Assembly (NCBI GenBank): GCA_036250225.1
Contig: JAPZLL010000057.1
Span: 62,001-126,000, forward strand
DNA: 64,000 nt
Origin: Cercophora sp. LCS_1
Lineage: Eukaryota > Ascomycota > Sordariomycetes > Sordariales > Lasiosphaeriaceae
Reading direction: 5' to 3'
The notes beneath the pieces are model-generated. The model saw nothing but the letters and a program-made list of their open reading frames with translations. It was not told where the DNA came from and searched no databases. Numbering within the stretch: the stretch's first letter is position 1; every line of letters starts with the position of its first letter. The position numbers and the translations under genes are program-made. Shown here piece after piece: positions 20,047-30,666 of the stretch.

Positions 20047-21097
20047 CTTGAAGGGTGGGCGCGTTGTTGGTTGTTGCAAAATTTGGCGGTTGAAAGATGC
20101 AGATAGATAGTTAGCGAGCGGTGGGAGCAAACGGCAGGCGCTTTGTTGATTGAGGTTGTGGGCGTGAAAGCGCGACCCACCGCGATTGCTGCCTAGCCTG
20201 GTTGGAGATGGGATGACACGGTGTCACGTGCAACAACTAGGCTGCTCCTTCCATGAGCTCGACAGATAGCAGAAACTCCGATAGGCGTCAGAGGAGAATT
20301 CCAACGGCTTTTTGATGAATGCTTCAGAGCTCTCCTCTTCGTACAACCGACTTTCGTTTCTGATACACCGCTCCTTTGCAGAACCCCGGCTCACCAAATG
20401 CCGCCGTATGGCCTTGGAACACCCTGCCACCACGCAGGCCCGGTAGTGTTGAAGCATTCAAATCTCTAGTGATGCATCGGGAAGTTGCGTATACCCCTTT
20501 CAGTGGGCGAATCGACCCCTCAATTCTTTTGTGCGTGTCATTTATTTTGTCAAGGGCTTAGTTGTTAAAATGCTCGAGCACGGAAAGTACACAAAAGCCC
20601 CGCTGCAAACCGCGATATCGACATCGGAACAAACCCTGCGCTCAAGGAAGCAACACCGGCAGTTGAAAGTCGTGGCCAGAGGTTGGAAGCAGTTCGGTAC
20701 TTGACCCATTGGTGTCTTGTCGTCCGTGCAGATCGTAGAATGGGAAATTACCCCCAAGTATAGGGAATAACCGAAAGAGAACTTGGAATCCCGCAAGCGG
20801 GGTCTGAGGAGGTGGTCTGTATCCACCCGGCAGGTGCGCTTTTGGGAATTTGCATTATTTGACGTTGGACACAGTGACAGCTGCCAAAGTTGGTGATTGC
20901 ACAACTGTCACCCCCGACACCGTCGTTCACACTCACCAACGACCAGCCACGAGATCAAAGGGGAAACAGCCGTCTGTCTTTCTGTGGAGAGGAGAACGAA
21001 ACCCATCATCACCTGAGCGGATACGGACATCTGCTATCTGCCACTCGCCGAAGAGCTGACCATACGAGTCAAAACACGAGTCACTGACCAGTAGGTC
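20047..21097. other. Intergenic 20.0-21.1 kb
   Basis: A 1-kb space between divergent genes. I see promoter-like sequence but no coding signal or repeat. Confidence 0.5.
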
Positions 21098-22783
21098 ATG
21101 GAGAGGGTTGTTGTCTACAAGTTCAACAACTTGCAACGGATTCTTTGTAGACGGTTTTCAGGCTCTTGGGTTTCATTCTGGGCATTCTATGCCATTCTAG
21201 GGGTGACAGCCGTCTATGCGTCATGGACCTGCCATGCAACCCCATCTTCGCGGTTGCGGTCCCAAGGATATGATCCTGGTGTTGCACCAGGGCGCGCGAC
21301 GCTACAATGGGTAGCAATGACTCGTTTACGGCCTTTAGATTCGATGATATGGATCAAGCCATCACTGTCCGCTTTCCAAGTCACAGGTTTCCAAGTCACA
21401 GCTTCGGATCCCAACAGCTACGATGAGTCACTGAGCTGGCAAGTTGCAACCTTTTCCATGATCAGATATCTACTAAGTATAGCTTCAACGATTACAGTAA
21501 ACCTTTCCTTTTCTCTTTTCGACGCTCGTCTAGCCACTTTCCAGCTGTTTAACCCTCGCTCGCTTGAACGCCACAAAGCAGTCATGCCTAAGGCCCCAGA
21601 TCTAACAATGCCAGCCTCAAAAGCACCGCCCACCGCCAAACATGCACCGCAAGACGATCACAATGCAAACGCAAACAAACAGCGCGCAAGCATACCTTTC
21701 CGGGCCCCCAACCCCATGGGAACAACCTTCTCAACATCGACCACAAGCCCATCAGCTCTCACCATCCCACCCAGTCAACTCATCACAATCAACGCCATGG
21801 AACTCGCCAACCTCCTCACAGCAATCAAGGACGTCATGCCGGCCGTCGACTTCCCTGTCATGTCCAAATACATGAACCTGATCACTGCTCCTCCAACACC
21901 CAACCCTCCGTCTTCATCACCAGCCATCACCTCACCACCACCCTACCCCATCAATTCCGAAACATGCGGTTACTTTCCCAGCACACCGCGTACGTTTTTC
22001 CTTTCCCCTCCCCTTCTCCGGCATATCACTAATGTACGGATGTTAGCAACCCCCTTCGCCTGCAACACCTCCTCAACCTGCACGACCCTCTCCAACATCG
22101 TAGGCTGCGTCTCCTCGACCACCACTAGCCATCTCTTCTCTGTCTGCTTCGACAGCTCGGCCCTCCAGAACGGCGCATGCGGCGCGCTCGGTCCGCTAAC
22201 GGGCTGCTGCACCGAGAGTTTATTCCCCGAGTGCGGCACCTATTTATTCCCTGGAACGAGCGATCCACCGCCGTCGATGCTGGGGTGTTTTACCAGTGCG
22301 ACGACGATTACCATGATTGATGTGTATAGAGCCACTGGGACTGTTACGACGACGGAGACGGAGCGGGAGACGGAGACGGAGACGAGGGTTGTGACTGCGA
22401 CGAGGGATGGGGGTGGGGAGACATTGGTTAGTGGGACTGTGAGTCGTTCGAGTTTGACGAGAGGTCCGCTGCAGACTGCGCCTCCTCCTGTTGCGCCTGG
22501 CGCGGAGGGAACGCCGAGCGGAGGGCATAAACTGATGGTCCCGACTTGGGGAATCGCCACGATAATCACGAGCGGGGTGATAGCGGCTGCTGTTTTGGGA
22601 TTTCTTGGGTGGAAATACGTGCTGAAGATAAAGGGGAGCGTCAAGGTCCAGCCAGAGAGGCATGTTGATCAGGAGTATCATAATCACGGGAGGCGGCATG
22701 TGAACCCGTTGGACGATGGGTGGAATCCACATGCTGGGGAACCGAATCCGCCGGTGAGGATGGAGACTTTCAGGAAGAAGTGA
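21098..22783 (+). CDS. Single-pass cell-surface protein with Cys-rich ectodomain (start uncertain)
   Basis: The frame is open from an ATG at 21098, with another good ATG at 21584; neither gives a convincing signal peptide, so the 5' end is unresolved. A 57-bp intron is likely at 21990-22046 (GTACGT, CACTAATG branch, TTAG). Removing it joins CGYFPSTP to PTPFACNTSSTCTTLSNIVG. The ectodomain has 'CGYF...PFxC...CTT...VGC...CFD...GCC' spacing common in fungal sensor-like proteins, then a Thr/Glu/Arg-rich linker, one transmembrane helix (GIATIITSGVIAAAVLGFLG) and a short basic tail. Suggested role: wall or environment sensing at the plasma membrane, by architecture only. Confidence 0.6.
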   Translation: MERVVVYKFNNLQRILCRRFSGSWVSFWAFYAILGVTAVYASWTCHATPSSRLRSQGYDPGVAPGRATLQWVAMTRLRPLDSMIWIKPSLSAFQVTGFQVTASDPNSYDESLSWQVATFSMIRYLLSIASTITVNLSFSLFDARLATFQLFNPRSLERHKAVMPKAPDLTMPASKAPPTAKHAPQDDHNANANKQRASIPFRAPNPMGTTFSTSTTSPSALTIPPSQLITINAMELANLLTAIKDVMPAVDFPVMSKYMNLITAPPTPNPPSSSPAITSPPPYPINSETCGYFPSTPRTFFLSPPLLRHITNVRMLATPFACNTSSTCTTLSNIVGCVSSTTTSHLFSVCFDSSALQNGACGALGPLTGCCTESLFPECGTYLFPGTSDPPPSMLGCFTSATTITMIDVYRATGTVTTTETERETETETRVVTATRDGGGETLVSGTVSRSSLTRGPLQTAPPPVAPGAEGTPSGGHKLMVPTWGIATIITSGVIAAAVLGFLGWKYVLKIKGSVKVQPERHVDQEYHNHGRRHVNPLDDGWNPHAGEPNPPVRMETFRKK

Positions 22784-23286
22784 GTAGTCAAGCGCTGCCG
22801 TCAGAGATGGTGGTTGGTGTCCGGTTTTGGGGGGGATTATCACGGGTTGATGGCGGACAGCGAACTTGCATATGGGGTTCTTCCTCGGCAAAGGGAAGAG
22901 CGAAAAAAGAAAAGACACTTGGGAGAAAAACGCAAAAGCTCAGGTCCCAGGTCCGATTCTTGAAACTGGTGACCACGCCACCTAGTAGAATCGAACCCAG
23001 GACCTTACGAAACCGTTTGCGGCATACCACGCATGCGCACAGGGACGATTTCTGGTTGGCTGTGTGAACAGAGCGCCGCTCACTACCGCTCGGCCAAGAC
23101 GCCCTCTTGGTGAGTCCAACTTGACAGGAATCCTCCTCCGGGAACTTATATGGTGCGGGCTGCCCATCGTCCGCGGCGTAAAGTGAGACCATTCCTCACC
23201 CGCTTCCCGTGATGCCATCACGTCACTTGCAGACCAAATCATTTTGACACCTGCTTTTCCATTCCAAGCGCCATCCTCTCCTAACC
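22784..23286. other. Intergenic containing a tRNA-like Pol III unit
   Basis: The gap between two convergent genes. Apart from the tRNA-related sequence listed separately, nothing coding is seen. Confidence 0.5.
22926..23104 (-). repeat. tRNA-related Pol III transcription unit, SINE-like
   Basis: On the minus strand a canonical A box (TGGCCGAGCGG, from 23097 to 23087) follows GGCGTCT. About 90 bases later comes a perfect B box (GGTTCGATTC, 22997 to 22988). A run of five T on that strand (22930-22926) could end Pol III transcription. The acceptor stem does not pair (5' GGCGTCT has no AGACGCC partner) and the D- and T-stems are imperfect, so it is not a working tRNA. This is the make-up of a tRNA-derived SINE or tRNA pseudogene; fungal examples such as Mg-SINE are known. 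Confidence 0.5.
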
Positions 23287-24572
23287 TCACTTCTTCAAAT
23301 AATGTAGATTCACCGGCGTGATTGCGTTCCCACCCTTCAAAACAGCCAAAATATTCCTCATGCTCAACTCCTCAAACCCAATGTGCGTCTCCACAGTTCC
23401 ACCCGCATTGTGACAAGTCAACATGACTCTTCCCGGCTTGTCACCTTCCAGCCCGGCCAGCCTTACCAGTCTTGCATTCACCCTCGGCTCCTCAGCGTGC
23501 ACATCTAAAGCCGCAGCCCCGACTAGTCCTGACTCTACCGCATCCGCCAACGCCTCCTCATCCACCAGCGACCCCCTCGCAATATTCACGAATCTCGTTC
23601 CTGGCCTCAGCGCGCTCAGGGTCTCGGCGGTGATGAGCGGCTTCCCATCTGTTGACGCGGGCGTACACAGCACCACACAATCTGACGTCACCATGAGGCT
23701 GTCCAATGTCTCGTGGAACGTCGCTTTAAGCTCGGCTTCAACGGCTGGTGGCTTGCGGATGACGTCAAAGTAGGCTATCTTCATGCCAAAGGCAGAGTGG
23801 CCCAGCTTGGCAGCGATCTGCTGGCCGATATTGCCGAAGCCTATGAGGCCGAGGACGTGACCGCGCGGGTTGTGACTTGCGGCAGTGGCCTGGGCGTGGC
23901 ATGTTTGGAAGATCTTGTAGGCATCGACGGAGGAGGACGAGGAGAGGTAGGGGAACGTAGCGGCGCCCATGCACCAGGGAAGGTGGCGGAAGGTGGAAAT
24001 AATCATGGCAACAGCAAAGTCGGCAACTGCTTCAGCGGCGGCGAGGCCTGAGTTGCAGTAGATGATGCCTGAGCGTGTCAGCCAAGCCTTGGTGGGATGG
24101 ATGAGAGAGGCATACCTTTCTCGCCGAGGAGCTTGGTATCTGCCCAGTCGAATCCTGCGCCGGCGCTGGCGAATACCCGCACAGAGTCCGGAAGCAGGTC
24201 GATCAGCTCGGCGTCCCAGCGACCCATCTCGCCGCCTGTGCCCCAAAACGGCCGGAAGATGGCGCTAAAGTCACCCCATTTCCTGTCTTTGAGGGCTTGT
24301 ATGAAGGCGCCGCGTTCTCGCTCGACGGCACTGGGACGGATCACCTCGAAGGCGCTACTGAACTCGGCATAGGTGGAGGGGTTGTACTTGATCGGATCGC
24401 CAATGTGGAGGACAACGGGGGGCGCGATTGTGGCGCATGTTCTCAGAGGAATCGTAGTGGTTGTCGCACTGGGCGTTAGGCTTGGGACGGGCGGCGCAGG
24501 CGACGACGATCGCGGCGTCGAAGCAGGCACCGGGGTGCTCGGAGGATAGGGGGTATTCGTTGGCTCGGCCAT
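23287..24572 (-). CDS. D-isomer-specific 2-hydroxyacid dehydrogenase
   Basis: NAD(P)-dependent oxidation or reduction of D-2-hydroxyacids and 2-ketoacids; the substrate cannot be named from sequence (glyoxylate/hydroxypyruvate-type is possible). Exons 24572..24116 and 24068..23287 are joined across a 47-bp intron (GTATGC, GGCTGACA branch, CTCAG), giving 412 aa. The first about 45 residues are Pro/Thr/Ser-rich and unusual for the family. The Rossmann motif GLIGFGNIGQQIA lies mid-protein. Catalytic residues sit in NIARGSLVDEEAL (Arg), LDVHAEEPR (Glu) and LTCHNAGGTVET (His). The substrate-binding half contains FASAGAGFDWAD. The protein ends HYLKK, without a clear peroxisomal tripeptide. Confidence 0.9.
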
Positions 24573-25208
24573 GGTTGCTCGGATCTAGGCTGGGTGGGCA
24601 GGTTAGCAGCCGAGAGGAGGGTCGGACCGCAGGACACCTCGGTACCTACCAGCTGGTTTTGTATCTCGAGCTTGGCTGTCGTCCCGCGGCTCGCGCGCAG
24701 CGGAAGCTCGATGCGATACCGGCACGGCTATGCAGGAATCCTAGTCGCGCGGTCGGGGCGATAAGGTGGGCGGCGGGTGATGGAGGGACATATCCGACGA
24801 CACATGGCGCGGGCGGATGCCAGCCCTATTATAGCTACCGTCAATCACGCTGGGATCCATCGGAACCCGTGGGCGTATTGAAAGTGGGGGAAGGCCAGGC
24901 TAACGTGAGGAAACCTGGCGGTGAAACGAGGGATAAAGCTCTTGCGGCGATGGGCGCGACCAATGTTGCGAGATCCAAGAATTTTTAGATGCAGAACAAG
25001 ACCGTCTGATGATCATGCGGGCCCCAATCGCGGGGCGCGGGGGCCTTCTCCGCTTACGACAGGGGCAATCACCCCACCACGTCGCGTCGTCTCGAGCCGA
25101 GCCGTCGGCTCCAATTCCTGTTCACCGTCGATAATTCCCATCCATGGTCAAACTCAGTTCTTTGTGTCTGTACACTGCGCATGCAAAATGCCATAGCTTT
25201 TAGCGCTT
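24573..25208. other. Intergenic 24.6-25.2 kb
   Basis: No gene seen. The plus-strand open frame at 24461-24988 looks like an antisense shadow followed by random sequence. Confidence 0.5.
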
Positions 25209-25689
25209 CTACTCTTCCTTCTTCTCCTCCTCCTCCTCCTCGGCCTCCTTGAGCAGCTTTGCGCAGTACAACGACCCCGCCCCGAAAAAGACGTTGCCGA
25301 TAAAGTCCATCCACATCAGACTCGTCACCATGCCCTTTCCCGGGCCGATGCCGAACCAATAGTTCCAGCCAATGTACGGGATCATGGCCAGCCCAAACGC
25401 TGTGAAGCTGAAGGATGTCATGGTCGAAGTGCCCAGCACCAGACCGCAGGTCATGGCCTGTGCGCCGAAGCAGCGCGTGAACAGCGACGTCGTGACGTTG
25501 CAGATGGCGTAGTAGGGAGGGGTGAAGCCGAGCGCGAGGACCGACGATGGATGCAAGAGACACCTGGGTTCTGGTCAGAATGGCGAGCGTTCAGGGAGGG
25601 GTGCCGTACCATGCGCCCATGGTGGTGTAGGCTGTGGCCATGGCCGTTTGCACACGGCGGACCGTTTCGAGGCGCTGGGGCGTGTTCAT
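25209..25689 (-). CDS. Small three- or four-helix membrane protein, conserved-looking, unknown
   Basis: Exons 25689..25610 and 25563..25209, 144 aa. The 46-bp intron has a GTACGG donor, an ACCCAG acceptor and phase 2, giving MNTPQRLETVRRVQTAMATA... joined to a chain of hydrophobic segments at about residues 30-50, 55-95 and 108-128. The motif IPYIGWNYWFGIGPGKG precedes the last helix. The tail is acidic and basic (KLLKEAEEEEEEKKEE) and is encoded by a GAG repeat. It is probably an organelle or plasma-membrane protein. I recognise no family. Confidence 0.7.
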
Positions 25690-26742
25690 GGTGAGTGATG
25701 TCCGGGTACTATGTCTGGGCGAGTGTGTCTGCGAGCCTCCTGCTAGTGGATTTTCTGGCGTTTTTATCCTCGATGCTAGTCTCCCTTGCGTCGGGTCGCG
25801 TCTGTTGTATCACTGGCACCCGTCCAAGCCCGGTGGCTGAGCGCCAATTTCTGGCGGGGCAAACCGGGGCGGCAGCAGCCGAGTGCAGCTTTCCACGGCA
25901 ACGCATTGGAGAGACGTCAGGGAGTTCTCGGGAAATTTCTGACCGCCACGAAAATATGATCCACTTTGACTTCATACGGCGATCCCGTTCCCTGGTGTTT
26001 TGCACTTCACCACTGACTCAGAGATTCTCGATCTGGCAAGCTCAGCGAACATGACCAATTTTCACCTTCGTGGTACCTTCAACTGTCGCCCGAGTGAGCT
26101 GCTGAGACCCAGCGCAAAGCACAAGGGATTCTCTTGATGCTGTCCTGGCCCAGGGTCTCGAACTCCCGCGTTGCCCTGCCAGCATGGGTTGCATCCGGTC
26201 ACAGGGCAGTTGGGTTTACACGGAGACGGTTTTGTTGAGGATAGCAGACAACCGACTTGATGAGGCTGACTACATCAAATACACATGTACAATTCACTTG
26301 GCGCCTGAACGTCTGTCCCCTGTGATCCCTGTGCTCCTGCTGGGTACCCGTCCCCTGAGTTTTCGTTCGACGGCGGCGCGTAGACGCGTGACAAACGAGG
26401 GAGCGTTCTGACCGGGCTGGCAGCAAAGGTAAAGTTAGCATCGGGACTGATGGGAAAAGAGGATCATACCGCCTTCATCTGAGTGGGATTGTCTTGGCGA
26501 CAGCGGAGAAACTGTCGAGCCCCCGGCGCCACGTCAAGGTGCAATCCCATCGCCGGGGTGCCACTGGAGCAAATGATACAAACTAAGATATATTGCACTC
26601 CAGTGACACGACCCATTCCGCGAATGAGTGAGGCTGCCGCGTCTCCGCCGTGTTCACGCAGACAGCCTAGGCGGCCGGCCACAAAGGGGCCCGCGCACGC
26701 CTACATCGAGGCCGGGGAGTCTTCGACCTCGGTACTGGAGCT
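25690..26742. other. Intergenic 25.7-26.7 kb
   Basis: About 1 kb without a recognisable gene. A B-box-like GAGTTCGAGACC (minus strand, about 26150-26165) has no A box near it and is not called a tRNA. Confidence 0.45.
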
Positions 26743-27060
26743 CTAGGTAGCACACTCTGACCGTGCGCGAACCTGATGAACCAGATCCGCCAAGAGTTCC
26801 ACCTGGGCAGTTCGGGCATCCATCATCACGATGTTGGCCTCGTGTTGGAGCTCCCTCATCTGGGTGACCTCGCTCCGGGTCTCACCGAGGAGCCAAGGAA
26901 CATCTTCAACGGCGTAGGGTTTTTGAGGCTCCCCTGGGGGCCAGCAACGATTCCGCGCGCGGAAAAAGAGGGACCGAGCCATGGGAAGGAAGGCCAAAGT
27001 TGCAGCGATGCCACCGACGGCACCCCAAGCGGCATTCCGAATTTCGTTGCTGAATGCCAT
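26743..27060 (-). CDS. Small membrane-anchored hypothetical protein
   Basis: 105 aa starting MAFSNEIRNAAWGAVGG. One hydrophobic segment (about residues 12-28, AVGGIAATLAFLPMARSLFF) is followed by a basic stretch and then a helix-rich, amphipathic C-terminus (about 60-105) that could form a coiled coil. No family is recognised and no intron is needed. It could be a real small protein or chance; the TM-plus-helix design and the clean ATG favour a gene. Confidence 0.4.
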   Translation of the reverse strand: MAFSNEIRNAAWGAVGGIAATLAFLPMARSLFFRARNRCWPPGEPQKPYAVEDVPWLLGETRSEVTQMRELQHEANIVMMDARTAQVELLADLVHQVRARSECAT

Positions 27061-27589
27061 GATTTTGCTCTTGGTGTCAGTGACGAAGGCAGAGCAGAGA
27101 CGGTATCTGAGGAGACAAGAATCAGGGAGCGGAGGGAGCAGAGATCAGGCATTTGAAGACACCATCGCCCCGTGAGAGACAGCACCTTCTCCCTGATGCA
27201 TGAGAGACAACACTTGCAAGAGCATTCGACACTTGTGTCTGAGTGATAAGGTACATGTGGAAAGGGCAGAAGACGGCCGGGCGAGCGGGCGGGCGCAAAA
27301 AGAACGCCGGTGAACGTGGAGGGGCATGAGGGTAAGGCAGGAACAGCACGTTGAGCGTTCTTGCCTTGCCCAGACCCAGGGGAGCAAGCCTAACGACAAT
27401 GGGCCTGGAAGGCAAACCCTGTGGTGGGTACCTTAGTAAAGCTAAGATGGTAAAGGGGAAATAGCAGTCTGGGGTTCGACGGAGCTTTTTCTCCTGACGG
27501 GAACCAAGATCTACGGAAGGTACTGCACATGCAAATCCCCCACTAGGACGCCTTATCCGAAGCTCTCTCCGCTTCTTTCCACATGTCTC
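27061..27589. other. Intergenic 27.1-27.6 kb
   Basis: Nothing coding recognised. Confidence 0.4.
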
Positions 27590-28530
27590 TCACCGCACCC
27601 CGGGGATACCGAGCCAGATCTCTTGGAAGGTTGGGGAAACCTCGTACAGGCCCGCCATGAACGCCTTCCAAGTAGGATCCAGTGGCGAGCGGCCACTCCC
27701 AAGCCAGTGATACGAAGTGATGGTCATGGCCCAACGCGACCTCCTGGTCCGCTTTCGCTTCCAGTCCCTCGTCTCAACCCACTGCCGTTCTACTGTCGTG
27801 TCGAAATCAGTGAGGCATGTCGTGCACGAGTCGACGATATTTCGGCACGGCAAAATGAGGCTGGGTGGAGCCGCAGAACGATTATGTCGGAGCGCGCGGA
27901 CGGGCTGTCGTGAGTGTTCGGCCGTCTCAACGTGGCAACAGATCCCATGGTAGCTGGTATCGAGAACGTCTCGGATCCCCTTGTCTGTTGGATCGAACCT
28001 GCCCCGACGGAGGGTCCGCCTGCTGGAGAGAAAAAGCTCGTTCTGGATAATCCTGGCGGTCCATTTTTCGTACCAGTGGAAGCGGGTAGTCGCTCCCTAA
28101 GAACGAATGATGCTCCATTTTGAACACATCCAGCGGCAAGCCGTTTGCTTGGCCATAAAAGTGCCTGTTCATCGCCAGGCGAACGTGGTGGTAACCGATT
28201 GAAAAACCTTTCATTCGGAAAAAGATGGAATTCTTGCAGCGGCGATCTCTGTCGAGACGAGACCGCCGAATAATGCAGTATGATCTCAGATTATCTGAAG
28301 GTGAAAATCGATGCAGAACGGAACAGACGTGACAATAGTACCGTTCGTGTCCAACGTCTTTTTCCAGGAGAAGAAGCAAAGCCTCGCGTCCTGGCTTGTC
28401 GAGGGGTTTCTCAAGGGTCCAAGGTTTGAGGGCGTACAAATCTTTGCATGTGAGCGATAGCGACACCACAGATTCGGGCGTGAGGTGGTTTCGACAAAGA
28501 TAGGTGACGATATTAACCGGTAATCGCAAA
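27590..28530 (-). pseudogene. F-box-type protein gene broken by a frameshift and lacking a start codon
   Basis: Two long minus-strand frames make up one F-box-type protein. The upstream part (to about 28070) has an F-box-like start (LRLPVNIVTYLCRNHLTPES, SLTCKDLYAL), then a Cys/His region (YYCHVCSVLHRF) and RLAMNRHFYG. The downstream part begins RFHWYEKWTARIIQNELFL and continues without interruption through SCTTCLTDFDTTVE and SYHWLGSGRSPLDP to a stop at 27590. The CHVC and CTTC pairs are the Cys pairs these proteins usually carry. The two frames meet near 28065-28080, where one base appears lost or gained. No in-frame ATG precedes the F-box before a stop. The gene is therefore a pseudogene, or carries a sequencing error plus an unseen first exon. 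Confidence 0.72.
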
Positions 28531-29260
28531 AAGAGACATGGGTCGATATGGTGTCGTCGACCCCCCCAGGCGCGTCAGCGAGCTCGCGATTTGGCCCATG
28601 GTCACTACTTGCGACGATTTGATAGAAGGAAATGCATCAAGTTAACTTCTGCAATCAAGCTATTATCTATTTTTTTTTTTTTTCGTTCCTTTTTAAACTT
28701 GAAAAGCAAAAATGCTTAGATATCGGCATTGGCATCCGAGTCAACCTTGTGGCAGCCGCAGTAAATCACTCAAACCTTTTTTCCACATTCCATCAAACAA
28801 ACATCTTTCATTCCGATGAGAGATGGTAAATTATTGTTTTGAGGCCTTCACCCCTTCAACATCAAAAGTAAGTAACCCTCGGACGTTAGTGATCCCCGAA
28901 GTCCGCAGTGACGCGAACCGCACTCTCTTTGCGCGATTCAACGAACCGAGCCAACCAATGGATGCGAGCCGGACGCAAAAGCAACCCGACGGTCAACAGC
29001 AGCCTCAACAATCATGACTCAGAGCCTTCGTAACAAAGCTGCGTATCCTCCAGCAACTCCTCCCCTGACACGGATATAAAATCCAGCACCTTGGCATTTT
29101 TTTTTTCGCCAGCCACAACCTTCCGTCCCTCACAATTACCTACCTTACTCATCTGCGTACAACCAATTCTCTTGCAAACAACTTCCCATTCGTCCAAAGC
29201 CAGTGCAGTGCAACCTCACACTCCAACCCTCCAACCTTCAATTCTCCAGGAACCAAAGTG
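28531..29260. other. Intergenic 28.5-29.3 kb
   Basis: Contains a T-run (28669-28683) and promoter-like sequence for the FAD monooxygenase. No gene is seen. Confidence 0.5.
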
Positions 29261-30452
29261 ATGGACCACCCCAAAATCGCAATCCTAGGCGCCGGCCCCT
29301 CAGGCCTCCTCCTCGCCCGCCTCCTGTCTCTCTCCAGCATCCCCTACACAATCTACGAACGCGACACCAGCCCATCCAGCTCCCGCGCCGGCGGTAGCTT
29401 AGACATCCACGACTCCACAGGCCAACTAGCCCTGCGCAAAGCAGGTCTCTTCGATGAATTCCAGAAACATGCGCGGTATGATGATACTGTATTTTCTGTT
29501 TCGGATAAGGGTGGGGAGAGATTACTGGAGATTGGACAGGGGAGGGATGCGCCTGAGATTGATCGGGCGGAACTGAGACGCCTTTTGGTGGAGAGTGTAC
29601 CCGGGGATACGATCAAGTGGGGCTATGCGCTGAGAGAAGTGAGAATAGGAGGGGATGGGAGGCCGGAGTTGAGGTTTGGGAATGGAGAGGTGAGCGGTGG
29701 GTGGGGGTTGGTTGTTGGTGCGGATGGGGCGTGGAGCAAGGTGCGGTCACTTGTAAGTTTTTCCTCTTGATAAGGGGGCAGTTTGTGGGTTACGGGAGGG
29801 TGCTGATGAGAGACAGGTGACGGATGCAAAGCCGAGGTATACCGGGAGAGCGTATCTCGAGTCGAGGGTCAACAGGGATAGTCAGTTTTGCGAGACCCTA
29901 GCTGCGAGAGCTGGCGCGGGAATGGCAATGGCGATTGGCGACAGAAAGCTGGTCATTACGCAGCGGCAGGGCAACGGGTCATACAGGACGTATTTCGGAA
30001 TGGAGGCGGATGAGGGCTTCTTTGGCGGGTGGGATCTTGAGGATGTGGAGGGGACGAGGCGGCGGGTGCTTGACTTGTTTGGTGACTGGGCCGACGAGTA
30101 CAAAGATCTTGTGCACTATTCAACTAACTTCCGGACTTGGCCGCTGTATAGCTTGCGGGCGGAGGATATGAGATGGAAGTCGGTCCCGGGTGTCACGTTA
30201 ATCGGGGACGCCGCGCATCTTTCCGTGCCGAATGGGGACGGGGTAAATCTTGCCATGCTGGATGCGTTGCAGTTGGCGGGGAAGATTGCGGAGCGTGGTG
30301 ATGAGAATTTGGACGTGGCGGTCCAGGAGTATGAGAAGGAGATGTCCCCACGTGGGGCAGAGACGATTAAAGATGGTGAGGCCATGGCGACGATCATGTT
30401 CGGTGAGGGTCCACAAGCGCTTGTGGGTGTGATGAAGAGCTTTGGAGGCTGA
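29261..30452 (+). CDS. FAD-dependent aromatic-ring-type monooxygenase (TetX-like)
   Basis: A class A flavoprotein monooxygenase that would hydroxylate a small substrate using NAD(P)H and O2; the substrate is unknown. Exons 29261..29752 and 29817..30452, 375 aa. The 64-bp phase-0 intron has GTAAGT, a GCTGATG branch and GACAG. The FAD ADP-binding motif GAGPSGLLLARLLS sits at residues 10-23, followed by the YERD strand end. RAGGSLDIHDSTGQLAL, WGLVVGADGAWSKVR and, near the C-terminus, GDAAHLSVPNGDGVNLAM (the second FAD motif) complete the family pattern. The length matches TetX-type enzymes (about 380 aa). Nothing in the neighbourhood indicates a biosynthetic cluster. Confidence 0.9.
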
Positions 30453-30666
30453 AGGGGTGACACGGGTAGTGTATAATGAGCTGAAACTCACTCCTCGTTC
30501 TGAATAGACTTCACTCTTACGGACTGACCTCACTGATTAAACGTGGGACATGTGACATGAAGGACAGATTACTCTCACTAGACATTCATCCTTTAAGACA
30601 TCATCTTATCTCTCAAAAACAGGCCGGTACAACGCACCCTTTTCCATCCTCTTAGCTTTAACCCCA

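Noticed and set aside
26130..26200. tRNA-like B-box sequence GAGTTCGAGACC on the minus strand
   Set aside because: No A box at tRNA spacing and no cloverleaf pairing.
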